Source: Rhodocyclaceae bacterium | Lineage (GTDB): Bacteria > Pseudomonadota > Gammaproteobacteria > Burkholderiales > Rhodocyclaceae | Assembly: GCA_016702335.1 (NCBI GenBank) | Contig: JADJEF010000018.1 | Location: 558,001 to 622,000 of the forward strand | Direction of reading: 5' to 3' | Length of the DNA: 64,000 bases | In this document: piece by piece, positions 46,032-54,960 of the stretch | Numbering within the stretch: the first letter of the stretch is position 1 | How the letters are laid out: each line of letters starts with the position of its first letter | Notes under the pieces: generated by a model | Seen by the model: the letters and a program-made list of their open reading frames with translations, nothing else | Told to the model about the DNA's origin: nothing | Database searches by the model: none | Translations under genes and position numbers: made by a program

Positions 46032-47104
46032 AATCTGCCCGACTCGCCGCCTTCACCGACGCTATCGAGGACATTCGCATCGAGGAGGTGGCACTGCCCA
46101 CGCCCGGCCCGGGGCAGGTGCGCGTGCGTATGCACCTGGCGCCGGTGAATCCCTCCGATTTGAACTTCGTGCACGGCACCTACCATCAGGCGCTGCAACG
46201 CATTATCTGGAACCAAGGCCAGCGTGACGGCGATGCTCGCGTGTTTTATGACCCGGCCAAAACCAATCCGTGCCCGACGCCGCCTTACGCCTTGGGTGGC
46301 GAAGGCGTGGGCGTGGTCGATGCGGTCGGCTCCGGGTTTCTGGCGCGTCGTCTGAGCGGCAAGCGCGTGGCGGTAGCCAGCGGTCCACCGCACGGCACCT
46401 GGCAGGAGTACACCTTGGTCGACGCCAAAAAGGCGGTGATCTTGCCCGATGCGGTCTCAGACGAGCAGGGCGCCATGTTTTTTGTCAATCCGATTACGGC
46501 CTACGTACTCGCACGCGAGGTGCTGAAGGTACCGCGTGGGGGCTGGTTGCTGGTGACGGCCGCCGGGTCGGCACTGGGCAAGAGCATGGTGCGACTGGGC
46601 AAGCTGTATGGGTTCAAGACGCTGTGCGTGGTGCGTTCGGCCGGCAACAGTGAGGAGCTCCGCCGTCTGGGTGCGGACGCGGTGGTTGAAACCGATCATC
46701 AGGATCTGCTCACCGAAGTGTTTCGCGTCACCGGCGGCAAGGGTGTGGGCTCGGCGATCGATTGTGTCGGTGGCGATTTGGCGGCACAGGTGGTGCGCTG
46801 TCTGGGCCTTGACGGACACTTGCTGATCTACGGTACGCTGGGCAAAACGCCGATGCAGATTCCCGGCCGCGATCTGATGATGCCGGTGGCGCACATTTCC
46901 GGCTTTTTGCTGCCGAACTGGATGGCCCAGCAATCGACGCTCACCTTGCTTGGGGTGCTGCGCACGGTCATGCGCCTGACCACTCAGGGTATTTTTCACA
47001 CGCAGGTCACGGAAACCTATCCCCTGGACGAGGTGGCGAATGCCGTTGCCGCGGCGACCAAAGCCGGTCGTACTGGCAAGGTGATGTTGCGCATGGCCGG
47101 CTGA
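46028..47104 (+). CDS. Zinc-independent MDR-superfamily oxidoreductase (quinone/enoyl reductase-like)
   Basis: 358 residues. The GroES-like N-terminal domain has PGPGQVRVRMHLAPVNPSDL and GGEGVGVVDAVG. The cofactor-binding part has LLVTAAGSALGKSMVRLGKLYGF, a nucleotide-binding AAGSALG turn. There is no catalytic-zinc Cys/His set, so a quinone oxidoreductase or mitochondrial-type enoyl reductase is more likely than an alcohol dehydrogenase. It overlaps the UDG gene (ATGA). The substrate is unknown. Confidence 0.87.
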   Translation: MKSARLAAFTDAIEDIRIEEVALPTPGPGQVRVRMHLAPVNPSDLNFVHGTYHQALQRIIWNQGQRDGDARVFYDPAKTNPCPTPPYALGGEGVGVVDAVGSGFLARRLSGKRVAVASGPPHGTWQEYTLVDAKKAVILPDAVSDEQGAMFFVNPITAYVLAREVLKVPRGGWLLVTAAGSALGKSMVRLGKLYGFKTLCVVRSAGNSEELRRLGADAVVETDHQDLLTEVFRVTGGKGVGSAIDCVGGDLAAQVVRCLGLDGHLLIYGTLGKTPMQIPGRDLMMPVAHISGFLLPNWMAQQSTLTLLGVLRTVMRLTTQGIFHTQVTETYPLDEVANAVAAATKAGRTGKVMLRMAG

Positions 47105-47145
47105 CTAGGTCGGCGTTCTGGTTTGGTTGGTGGACGCTTGAGGTG

Positions 47146-49887
47146 TCAGATGGTGCGCTGACGCCAGGCCACTACGCTGGCGGACAAGGCGACCCGAGCC
47201 CTATCCAGTGCAGCAAGGTCGAACCGAGCCGGGAAGGGGGTCGTAAACGAGGCCGCACCACCCTCGCGGAACCGTTGCTCAAGTTCCTTGTAGCGTGCGG
47301 AAATGGGTCCGGCTCCTAGTTGCGCCGAAAGCCCTTTGAGCGTATGCGCATGGCGTTGCGCGGCGGCGGCGTCCTGCGCGGCGAACGCCGTGCTCAGTGC
47401 GCCCGCTTCGGTGGCCATATCCGCCACCGCCGATTCGGCCAGCGCATGGGCGAGGTCGGTGTCGTTCATGGCGTAGCGCAGCAAGGTTTCTGGATCGAAG
47501 GCCGACAGATCCTCGCTGTCCGGCGCGTCGGCTACGGCTGCAGTCGCTGGCGTTTCGGCAAGTGTGTCGGCTTGCCTGCCGCTGACCCAGCGCGCTAGCG
47601 TGTCGCGCAGCGCGTCCATGACCACGGGTTTGGACAGAAAATCGTTCATGCCGCTGGCCAGACAAAGCTCCTTGTCGGCCTGCATGGCGTTCGCGGTCAT
47701 GGCCACCACAGGGATATGGCGCACCGCCTCACCGGCCTCGCCCGAGCGGATTCGTGCGGTGGCTTCATAGCCGTCCATGACCGGCATCTGGCAATCCATG
47801 AGCACCGCCGAAAAAGTGTGCGTACCGAGCAGGCTCAAGGCTTCGCCGCCGTGATTGGCGACGCTGACCTGATAGCCCAGCCGCGTCAGCATGTGCCGGG
47901 CGACGGTCTGGTTGGTCAGATTGTCATCCACCACGAGGATCTCGGCACCGGCACCGTCGGGTGTTCCGCAAGTCGGCGCTGGTGAAACGGCGATTGCTGC
48001 TTCGCCGGCATCGTGGGCCGCGCTCGACACGGTGGGTTCGGAGGCCAGACTCGGCCTGGTGGCGGGCGTGGCCCCTGGAGCTGGGGCCAAGGCGAACGGC
48101 AGGCGCAGGGTAAAGGTGCTGCCGACGCCGAGCTTGGACGAAGCGACGATCGAGCCGCCCATCAATTCGGCCAGGCGCTGACTGATAGAGAGCCCGAGTC
48201 CCGTGCCGCCAAACCGGCGTGTGATCGAGGCGTCGGCCTGAAAGAAGGGGTTGAACAGCGAGGCCAGCGTCTCGCCGCTCATGCCGATGCCCGTATCCGA
48301 AATGGTGAATTCAAGTTCGAGGTGCTCGTCCTGCGCGACGCTGGCCGGGCGCACCGTGAGCATAACGCGACCCTGCCGCGAAAATTTGATGGCATTGCTG
48401 AGCAGGTTGCTCAAAATCTGGCGCAGGCGTGCGGCGTCGGCCACCAGCAGTTCCGGCAGCATGACCTCGCTGCGGATCTCCAGCGCGACTTCGGCCGCGC
48501 GCGCCTGCGGCGTGAAAATCGCCTTCAGATCATTGAGCAGCGCGGCCGGCGAAAAGTGCACCGGGTCAATATCGAGCCGCCCGGCTTCGACCTTGGAAAA
48601 ATCCAGGATATCGTTGACGATGGTCAGCAGCGATTTGGCACTGCCAATGATGGTGTGGGCGTACTCGGACTGCTCGGTGGTCAAAGGCGTGTGCTGGAGT
48701 AACTGCGCCATGCCGATCACGCCATTGAGCGGAGTGCGGATCTCATGCGACATATTGGCGAGAAACTCGGATTTGGCGCGACTGGCGGCATTGGCCGCCT
48801 CCATGGCACGCTCGCTGGCGAGAGCGGCCATGCGCATTTCGGTAATATCGCGCAGCGTCGAGATCATCAGCGGTGAGCCATCCACCGGGTCCTTGCGTAC
48901 TTCGCTCACCGCCGCAATCCATCGGGTCGCCCCGTCACTGGGGCGAATAATGCGATATTCGGTACTGCTCGGTGGCAAGTCGCCGGCCATCAGGGCGCGT
49001 ATCCGTGCTTGCATCCGTGACTGGTCCTCCGGATGAACCAGCGCCAGCCAAGTATCAACGCGATCGCGTTGGCCCACGCTTTCGCCAAAAAGGCGATCAG
49101 CGACCTTGTTGGTGACCACCTCATTGGTACGCAGATTGATCTCCAGGCTGCCCAACTCGGCCATTTCCTGAGCGCGCGTGACCAGTCCCTCGCTATGCGC
49201 AAGCTCACGCTGGGTGCGCCGTGACATCAACAGGGGCAGACAGGCACCGACCAGAAAATTGATCGCGATGGCGAGCAAATAGGCGCTGGCGTTGAGCAAC
49301 TGGGGCACATTCGGGCGCTCCGCCAGCGCGGGCACGCTGGAAAAAATCGCACGCAGCAGCAGCAGTAAGGCGCTCAGGGCAAAAAAGATCGAGAGAACGC
49401 GCACTATCCGAACCTCTGACGCGCTACCCGCGCGGGTTCGCCGGGTCATCTCCAGGCTGGCCCGGAAAAACTCCCAGGAGATGGCGGCGGTGAGCGCGAA
49501 AACGATGCCAGAAAAGGCGATGAGACGAATCGTCAAGCTAGGGTCAATCAGACCGAACCAGACAAAAATGAGCCCAACCACCGGACCCACAATGAACAGC
49601 AGGCGACGGGAGGTGTGACGTTGGTAAAAGCGACGAATGCCCCGGTGCAGTTCAAAGTAGCCCGAGATCACCAGCAGATTGGCGACCACAATGGAAATGA
49701 AGTCCGGCAGCAGGCCGCGCAAACTGAGACCGATGAACCCAACGCTGTAGAGCGTCGCTCCCCGTGACCAGTCCATCATCACCGGGTCATCATGCTTGGC
49801 ATTTACCGCACTGAGCAGTACCAGCGGCAGCATGATGCTGGTCAGCAGGGCAATCAGCGAGAGGGTCTTGAGATCAAGAAATTCCAT
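47146..49887 (-). CDS. Hybrid sensor histidine kinase, 6-7TM-PAS-HisKA-HATPase-REC-Hpt
   Basis: 913 residues. The N-terminal part (1-222) has about seven helices. A PAS domain (about 240-350) follows, ending in ISTLRDITEMRMA. HisKA has NMSHEIRTPLNG with His381, and the ATPase has DTGIGMSGE and RRFGGTGLGLSISQ. One receiver carries Asp698 (LMDCQMPVMDGYE), and an Hpt domain has His848 (AHTLKG). The linker between ATPase and receiver carries a copy of the dispersed repeat, read AIAVSPAPTCGT (about 631-641). No response regulator gene is adjacent, so the relay target is elsewhere. It is 27 bp downstream of the MgtC-like gene. Confidence 0.9.
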   Translation of the reverse strand: MEFLDLKTLSLIALLTSIMLPLVLLSAVNAKHDDPVMMDWSRGATLYSVGFIGLSLRGLLPDFISIVVANLLVISGYFELHRGIRRFYQRHTSRRLLFIVGPVVGLIFVWFGLIDPSLTIRLIAFSGIVFALTAAISWEFFRASLEMTRRTRAGSASEVRIVRVLSIFFALSALLLLLRAIFSSVPALAERPNVPQLLNASAYLLAIAINFLVGACLPLLMSRRTQRELAHSEGLVTRAQEMAELGSLEINLRTNEVVTNKVADRLFGESVGQRDRVDTWLALVHPEDQSRMQARIRALMAGDLPPSSTEYRIIRPSDGATRWIAAVSEVRKDPVDGSPLMISTLRDITEMRMAALASERAMEAANAASRAKSEFLANMSHEIRTPLNGVIGMAQLLQHTPLTTEQSEYAHTIIGSAKSLLTIVNDILDFSKVEAGRLDIDPVHFSPAALLNDLKAIFTPQARAAEVALEIRSEVMLPELLVADAARLRQILSNLLSNAIKFSRQGRVMLTVRPASVAQDEHLELEFTISDTGIGMSGETLASLFNPFFQADASITRRFGGTGLGLSISQRLAELMGGSIVASSKLGVGSTFTLRLPFALAPAPGATPATRPSLASEPTVSSAAHDAGEAAIAVSPAPTCGTPDGAGAEILVVDDNLTNQTVARHMLTRLGYQVSVANHGGEALSLLGTHTFSAVLMDCQMPVMDGYEATARIRSGEAGEAVRHIPVVAMTANAMQADKELCLASGMNDFLSKPVVMDALRDTLARWVSGRQADTLAETPATAAVADAPDSEDLSAFDPETLLRYAMNDTDLAHALAESAVADMATEAGALSTAFAAQDAAAAQRHAHTLKGLSAQLGAGPISARYKELEQRFREGGAASFTTPFPARFDLAALDRARVALSASVVAWRQRTI
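47966..47995 (+). repeat. Dispersed 30-bp repeat, copy 8 (inside the second hybrid kinase)
   Basis: CCGCAAGTCGGCGCTGG, TGAA, ACGGCGATT. Read on the minus strand by the kinase gene as IAVSPAPTCG. Confidence 0.92.
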
Positions 49888-49914
49888 CAGGTGTTGGTGA
49901 CGATGGCTGCCAAC

Positions 49915-50670
49915 TCAGTTGCGCGCGTGGCCGAGTTCAAACTCGTCAATCCCTTCCACTTTGGCCAGTCGTTCGCCCATGTTGGCCAGACTCATGCTTG
50001 CCTTGCCAGGCACCTCCACAGCCACGCAGCGCCAGATATGTCGCCCTTGCGCAAAACGCACATGAAACGAGCCGGATGCAATCTGATAGCCGCAGTCCCG
50101 CGCAAAGTGCTCGATATCCGGCCGCCTGGGCAGAAAGCCGCGCTGGTAGCCGAGCATGATGCCAATCGCAGGTCGCGCTGGCAGCAGGCGCTCAAGCTTT
50201 GTCGCCCACATCATCAAGCCGGCAGAGAGCGCCGAAAGCAGGATGGCTGCAGAGTAGAACCCGATGCCCACCAGAATGCCGATGGCGCTCGAGGCCCAGA
50301 GCGACGCCGCTGTGGTCAGACCGCTGATCGACAGACCGTCTTTCATGATCAGTCCGGCACCGAGGAAGCCGATGCCGGTCACAATGCCCTGGACAACGCG
50401 GGTTGGGTCTGGCGGCAGACCGGAAGGAAAGGCCGCGGTGGTCAGGCCGCCATACCAGTAGGTTGGGTAGCCGGCAAGAACGGTCAGCGCGCAGGAGGCC
50501 ATGCAGACCAGTCCGTAGGTGCGCATGCCGGCGGCGCGTCCGTGATAGGTACGCTCATAGCCGACAATCAAGCCCAAAATCAGCGCACCGAGAATGTTGA
50601 CGAAGACCATCAGGTTGACTTCGACTTCCCTGGCGGTCCAGTAGCGCATTAGTGACTCAAATTCGAACAT
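49915..50670 (-). CDS. MgtC/SapB-family membrane protein
   Basis: 251 residues from ATG 50670 (GGAG nine bases upstream); GTG 50745 would add 25 residues. The membrane part has ILGALILGLIVGYERTYHGRAAGMRTYGLV and VVQGIVTGIGFLGAGLIMKDG, the MgtC signature, with Arg and Glu conserved. A soluble C-terminal domain of about 90 residues follows. Family members affect Mg homeostasis and ATP synthase activity in some bacteria. It precedes the hybrid kinase by 27 bp, so they may be co-transcribed. Confidence 0.88.
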   Translation of the reverse strand: MFEFESLMRYWTAREVEVNLMVFVNILGALILGLIVGYERTYHGRAAGMRTYGLVCMASCALTVLAGYPTYWYGGLTTAAFPSGLPPDPTRVVQGIVTGIGFLGAGLIMKDGLSISGLTTAASLWASSAIGILVGIGFYSAAILLSALSAGLMMWATKLERLLPARPAIGIMLGYQRGFLPRRPDIEHFARDCGYQIASGSFHVRFAQGRHIWRCVAVEVPGKASMSLANMGERLAKVEGIDEFELGHARN

Positions 50671-50835
50671 GCTCAAACGCTCCGTGAATGGCCTTGCCAG
50701 TGCCGGATACGCCGGCTGCGGCGTCGGTGTGTCGTCGTTCGCCACAGCGGGTGGCCAGCGTATCGGGGGGCGCGTGCGTCGCGCGATGCAGGGATTGCGT
50801 CAGATACATGCCCCATCTCTCCTTTGATTTTTTCA

Positions 50836-50865
50836 TTCCCCAAGTCGGCGCTGGCAACACGGCGA
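50836..50865 (+). repeat. Dispersed 30-bp repeat, copy 9 (upstream of the alpha/beta hydrolase)
   Basis: CCCCAAGTCGGCGCTGG, CAAC, ACGGCGATT, 75 bp before the hydrolase start, in the divergent spacer 50671-50940. Besides this copy I see no gene in that 270-bp spacer. Confidence 0.9.
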
Positions 50866-50940
50866 TTTCCACGCTCAGAGCCGGTGAATATCGTATTCTG
50901 CGTCGCACGAGTATATACACCGCTTTACAAAGGGGACGCC

Positions 50941-51792
50941 GTGAATCCAGGGGAAACGCTATCGTGCGTGACGACCGATGACAAGAATTTGCCGGGGATA
51001 TTCTGGCGCAGTGCTGACGAGCGGGCCGTTATTGCAGTCATTCATGGCCTGGGCGAGCACTCCAGGCGTTATGCGGCACTTGCGGCCAAGGCCAATACGC
51101 TGGGTTTCAGCGTGCTGGCTGCCGATCTGCGCGGCCATGGTTTGGCGGCCGGCTTGCGCTGTTACGTGGACCATTTCGACGACTATGTTCTTGATGCGCG
51201 CGCGATTGTCGCAACCGCACGGGCGCGCGCCGAAGGCAAACCCTTGTTCCTGCTCGGGCACAGTATGGGTGGGGCAATTGCACTACGGTTTCTTGAGTTG
51301 ATGCCGGAGTGGCGGGCACCGTTAGCCGGTATCGTTTTCTCGTCACCCGCCGTGAGCATCGGCCCGGGCATCTCCCCCTTTCTGCTCAAATTGCTGCCGT
51401 TGGTGGCCCGCATTGCACCACGATTGCGCGTGACAGCGCTGAATCCGAAACTGATCAGCCGTGTCGCCGAGCAAGTCGTTGCCTATGAGGCTGATACCCT
51501 GGTAGCGCACCGCCCGCCGCCTCTTCGTACAGCTCACGGACTGATCGCGGCAATGGCGACTTTCATGCCGACCGCTCGCCATCTGAAGCTGCCGATGTAT
51601 GTTTTTCACGGCGATGCAGATGCCCTTACGAGTTGTGAAGGTAGCCGCACGCTTTACCAGAACTGGGGCGGGGCTGACAAGGTGCTACGGGTGTGGCCTG
51701 GTAGCTATCACGAAGTCCTCAATGACAGTGACGGCGACGCCGCCGCCGCGGAGGTGCTTGCCTGGCTTGAGGTACAGCGGAACAAGGTCTGA
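50941..51792 (+). CDS. Monoacylglycerol lipase-like alpha/beta hydrolase
   Basis: 283 residues from GTG 50941, with AAAGGGGA five bases upstream. The oxyanion-hole motif VIHGLGEHSRRY, DLRGHGLA, nucleophile elbow GHSMGGAIALRF, acid VFHGDADALT and His in SYHEVLND form a full catalytic set. The pattern fits the lysophospholipase/monoacylglycerol lipase group (PldB-like). It stands alone between divergent MgtC-like and convergent M18 genes. Confidence 0.9.
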   Translation: MNPGETLSCVTTDDKNLPGIFWRSADERAVIAVIHGLGEHSRRYAALAAKANTLGFSVLAADLRGHGLAAGLRCYVDHFDDYVLDARAIVATARARAEGKPLFLLGHSMGGAIALRFLELMPEWRAPLAGIVFSSPAVSIGPGISPFLLKLLPLVARIAPRLRVTALNPKLISRVAEQVVAYEADTLVAHRPPPLRTAHGLIAAMATFMPTARHLKLPMYVFHGDADALTSCEGSRTLYQNWGGADKVLRVWPGSYHEVLNDSDGDAAAAEVLAWLEVQRNKV

Positions 51793-51868
51793 GTTCGGCC
51801 ACCGTCAGGGGCAGGACAGGCACACGCCTAGCGAGATGCTTTTTTAGTGAAGAAGGCCGTCGGGTCGC

Positions 51869-53188
51869 TTAGCTTGCCAGTGCGGCGCTGAGCGCGGCGA
51901 TCAGGTAGCTGTGGTCAAGCACGCCCGCCGATTCGCGAATACTGTGCATCGCCCACATCGGACAGCCCACATCAACCGCTGGCATGCCCAGGCGAGCCGC
52001 TACGATAGGCCCGATTGTGCTGCCACAGCCAAGATCTGTGCGATGACTGTACTGCTGGACGGGTACCTCTGCTGTCGCACACAGCGCCATGAAGCGGGCC
52101 GCTGTTTCCGACGATGTTGAGTAGCGCTGGTTGGCATTTGACTTGATCGCGGGGCCAGCATTGACCAGCAGACGATGGCAGGGTTCATAGGCGGCTGGAA
52201 AGTTCGGCTGCCAGGCATGCGCCATATCGGCGCTGATGAAAAAGCTGCGGGCACTCGCGCGCCGGGAATCTTCAGCATCTGCGCCCAGGCTCGCTGAAAC
52301 GCGTGCCAGCACATCGGCCATGAAACTACCGCCGGCTCCGGCGGCGCTTTCTGAGCCCACCTCTTCATGATCAAACAAGGCGATAAGCGCCGTGCTCACC
52401 GGTGCTTCGGTCTTCAGCAGCGACGACAGGGCGGCGTGACACGACGCAAGGTTATCAAGTTGCCGACTGGCAATGAATTCCTGATTGGGGCCCCAAAAGC
52501 TTCCTGCTTGGGTGTCATAGGCCAACAGGTCCCAGGCCAGCAACTGTGCCTGATCGATGCCTGCACGATCAGCGAGCAAACCGGCGAAATAGTCGGCGGC
52601 ATCGGCGGTATTGAGGAAGTCGGAACCCATGGCCATCAGCAAAGGCAGTTCATTCTGCTTGTGCAGTTTGAGCCCGCTCTCATTCACATCGCGGTTCATG
52701 TGGATCGCGAGATTGGGCAGGCGAACGAGCGGAACGTCAAATCGCACGAGGCGCGTTACTATCTGATCACCGTTTCTTAGGCTGAGTCTCCCCGCCAGAC
52801 CAAGATCGCGGTCGGCAAACGTTGCCAGAATCGGGCCACCGTAGACCTCAACACCCAAACGCAACAATCCGTCCGTCAAGTGTGGAGCGTTGGGCTTTAG
52901 GCGCAACCCGGGCGAGTCGGTGTGTGCGCCGACGATGCGAAATCCGGCCTCGGCAATGTCGCCAGCACCAACGATAAAGGCAATGAGTGACGAGTCGGCA
53001 CGAATCACGAAACGCTTGTCGCCCGCGGAAAGTTGCCAGCGCTCGGTTTCATGCAATTCGCTGAAACCGGCAACCTTCAGTCGTTCGACCGCAGAGGCGA
53101 CAGCGTGCCAGGGGCTGGGGCTGGCATCAATAAAATCAAGCAGATCGCGCGCCTGCGCAATAATTGGGGCTGAGAGTTCAGTGCTCAT
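51869..53188 (-). CDS. M18-family aspartyl aminopeptidase
   Basis: 439 residues from ATG 53188. Metal ligands lie in IVGAHTDSPGLRLKP, FDHEEVGSESAAGAGG and near the C-terminus in HRTDLGCGSTIGPI. It removes N-terminal acidic residues as a large oligomer. Its start overlaps the stop of the upstream protease gene by 4 bp (ATGA), so they are co-translated. No anomalies. Confidence 0.94.
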   Translation of the reverse strand: MSTELSAPIIAQARDLLDFIDASPSPWHAVASAVERLKVAGFSELHETERWQLSAGDKRFVIRADSSLIAFIVGAGDIAEAGFRIVGAHTDSPGLRLKPNAPHLTDGLLRLGVEVYGGPILATFADRDLGLAGRLSLRNGDQIVTRLVRFDVPLVRLPNLAIHMNRDVNESGLKLHKQNELPLLMAMGSDFLNTADAADYFAGLLADRAGIDQAQLLAWDLLAYDTQAGSFWGPNQEFIASRQLDNLASCHAALSSLLKTEAPVSTALIALFDHEEVGSESAAGAGGSFMADVLARVSASLGADAEDSRRASARSFFISADMAHAWQPNFPAAYEPCHRLLVNAGPAIKSNANQRYSTSSETAARFMALCATAEVPVQQYSHRTDLGCGSTIGPIVAARLGMPAVDVGCPMWAMHSIRESAGVLDHSYLIAALSAALAS

Positions 53189-53679
53189 TGGGGGTAATCG
53201 GTGAGAGGTTGGTTCAGCCATTGAGTGGCAGCGTCAAGTGCCTGATGAAGGCTCACCAACGCCGTGTGCGAAAGTGTAGCGCCCAATTCCATCGACTCGG
53301 CGCGCATGGATAACAACCAGCAGGGGGGATACGCGTTTCCCTCAATCTGAACGAAAACCTGAAGCAGTGCCTGCGGACTGAGGCTGTGACTGGTAAAGCT
53401 GCCATCGCGCCCGGGGACGATGGGCGCTAGGGTATAAGGAGCCGACAGGTCGGTATGTGCGTCTGCGAAAAGTACGCGTCGGCGGTCTTTCAGATCAAGC
53501 GCATGCTCGACAGCGAGTTGGAAGTCAGTAATGAAGTCGACCTGGCCCCATTCCGGATGGCTCGCGCCGGCCGACTGCAATGCGTCAATCAGTGTCGGAC
53601 CCAGAGCATCATCTCCCCGGCTTGGATTGCCCCAGCCGAAGACGAGCGTTGGTGCTGTGTCAGTCATTGGGCCGGGCAT
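53185..53679 (-). CDS. Hydrogenase maturation-type endopeptidase (M52 family)
   Basis: 164 residues. The motif LVFGWGNPSRGDDALGPTLIDAL with its Asp, and the later FADAHTD, match the nickel-sensing proteases that trim the [NiFe] hydrogenase large subunit (HoxW/HycI type). No hydrogenase gene is in the window. An internal ATG 53667 is an equally possible start. It is coupled to the M18 aminopeptidase gene, an unexpected partner. Confidence 0.8.
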   Translation of the reverse strand: MPGPMTDTAPTLVFGWGNPSRGDDALGPTLIDALQSAGASHPEWGQVDFITDFQLAVEHALDLKDRRRVLFADAHTDLSAPYTLAPIVPGRDGSFTSHSLSPQALLQVFVQIEGNAYPPCWLLSMRAESMELGATLSHTALVSLHQALDAATQWLNQPLTDYPQ

Positions 53680-53829
53680 TGCCTACAAGAAAGGAAAGGG
53701 CGTGGTCGCAAGGAAACGTATGGTCGCAAACCGGGCGACTCGGAGGCTACCCCTCGCGACCGGGGAAGCACTGACCAATACAACGACAAAGGAGCGAGTT
53801 TTCACAGTATTTTTGCAGCGCAGAATTGA

Positions 53830-54130
53830 CGACGGGGACCGAAGTCCCCGCCGGCTATCTTTGGTTACAAGGCTCTAGCAGCCCCGGCTAGCCGTTTTTT
53901 AGGCGGCAATAGCAAATTGCTCATCATTGGCAATTAAGGATTTGCTTCATTAACGTCGATCGCCTGACGAGTTGCCTGCTTTCCTTCACTCACCCCGTCG
54001 AAACCAGTGCACCCCCAACTAAGAACACCACGACTCGATGCAAATGATGCTCTTAGGTGGAGGTGGCGGGAATCGAACCCGCGTCCAGAACGCCGCCAGA
54101 TTGCCGGAATTACAACCGTGCATTCAGTAT
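53830..54130 (-). ncRNA. ssrA: Circularly permuted (two-piece) tmRNA
   Basis: On the minus strand the T-arm and 3' acceptor come first (GACGCGGGTTCGATTCCCGC, then CACCTCC-A-CC ending at 54056), and the 5' acceptor GGGGGTG followed by GGTTTCGACGGGG begins afterwards at 54016. CACCTCC pairs with GGGGGTG. The 39-base intervening sequence has inverted CTAAGA/TCTTAG ends that extend this stem. The tag ORF (53931-53899) reads ANDEQFAIAA then TAA, giving A-ANDEQFAIAA with the tRNA-like alanine. A strong hairpin (GGGGAC TTCG GTCCCC) marks the 3' end. Outer ends are approximate. Permuted tmRNAs of this tag type are known from some betaproteobacteria. The partner smpB is at 29.3 kb. Confidence 0.93.
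53899..53931 (-). other. tmRNA tag peptide reading frame
   Basis: Ten codons from GCC to TAA read ANDEQFAIAA; the AIAA end is the expected degradation signal. Confidence 0.92.
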
Positions 54131-54177
54131 GAGGGCAAAGGTCACGGATTTCAAGGAAGAAACTCTCAGGCCCGCTG

Positions 54178-54894
54178 TCATTTCTCGCTTGCGATACGGC
54201 GGGCTCTAAGGAAGTAGTTGATGTCGGTATTCCGCTCCAGCGTACATTTGTGCGTGAACGGGTTGTATTTCATGCCGATGATCTCTTCAACCTGAAGCCC
54301 CGCGTGCCGGCACCACGAAGAAAGCTCGGCGGGTCGTATGAAGCGGGCGTAGTCGTGGGTTCCTTTGGGCAGCAGGCCAAGTACATACTCGGCACCAACC
54401 ACTGCCAGTGCATAGGCTTTCGGGTTGCGATTGATGGTGGAAAAGAATACTTGCCCTCCAGGTTTTAGTAACTTGGCGCAAGCCTCGATGATGCTGCTCG
54501 GGTCAGGAACGTGCTCCAGCATTTCCATGCAGGTGACCACGTCATAGGCGGATGGATGTTGTTCAGCCCAGTCTTCAGCAGAAATCTGCTGGTAGTCCAC
54601 GCTCAGCCCACTCTCATGCAGATGCAACCTGGCGACACCTAAAGGCTTTTCCGAAAGATCCAGGCCGGTGACCGTGGCACCGCGTGAAGCCATCCCTTCG
54701 CTGAGCAGTCCGCCGCCGCAGCCAATGTCTATGGCGTTCTTTCCGCGCAGGCCAACCTGCTGGTCGATCCAGTCGAGTCGCACCGGGTTCATGTCGTGGA
54801 GTGGTCGAAACTCGGAGGTCGGGTCCCACCATCGATGAGCAAGGGACCCGAATTTCTCCAACTCACTCGGGTCAACGTTTGTTTGAGTAGTCAT
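54178..54894 (-). CDS. ubiG: Ubiquinone biosynthesis O-methyltransferase UbiG
   Basis: 238 residues. The SAM-binding motif is AIDIGCGGGLLSEGMA, then TGLDLSEKPLGVARLH, and the N-terminal FGSLAHRWWDPTSEFRPLHDMNPVRL is the UbiG signature. It performs both O-methylations in ubiquinone synthesis. It starts 18 bp before the ompA-type gene's terminator on the same strand, and ends just before ssrA. Confidence 0.97.
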   Translation of the reverse strand: MTTQTNVDPSELEKFGSLAHRWWDPTSEFRPLHDMNPVRLDWIDQQVGLRGKNAIDIGCGGGLLSEGMASRGATVTGLDLSEKPLGVARLHLHESGLSVDYQQISAEDWAEQHPSAYDVVTCMEMLEHVPDPSSIIEACAKLLKPGGQVFFSTINRNPKAYALAVVGAEYVLGLLPKGTHDYARFIRPAELSSWCRHAGLQVEEIIGMKYNPFTHKCTLERNTDINYFLRARRIASEK

Positions 54895-54912
54895 TCGGGA
54901 GTGTTCCAGACG

Positions 54913-54940
54913 AAAAAAAGCCCTGCCAAGCAGGGCTTTC
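54913..54940 (-). terminator. Intrinsic terminator after the OmpA-family gene
   Basis: Minus strand stem GCCCTGC / GCAGGGC, loop TTG-like, followed by TTTTTTT. It separates the OmpA-family gene from ubiG. Confidence 0.85.
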
Positions 54941-54960
54941 TTGAAGAAGCAAAGGCCGGG

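Noticed and set aside
47104..47145. A tenth repeat copy at GGTCGGCGTTCTGG
   Set aside because: Only a short stretch matches and the right half ACGGCGATT is missing.
6068..50865. Treating the 30-bp repeats as a CRISPR array or as REP hairpins
   Set aside because: Copies are kilobases apart with no spacers, and the sequence has no internal inverted repeat.
54060..54100. A T-arm like sequence on the minus strand that first looked like a tRNA gene
   Set aside because: No anticodon arm; the flanking sequence shows the acceptor piece of a permuted tmRNA.
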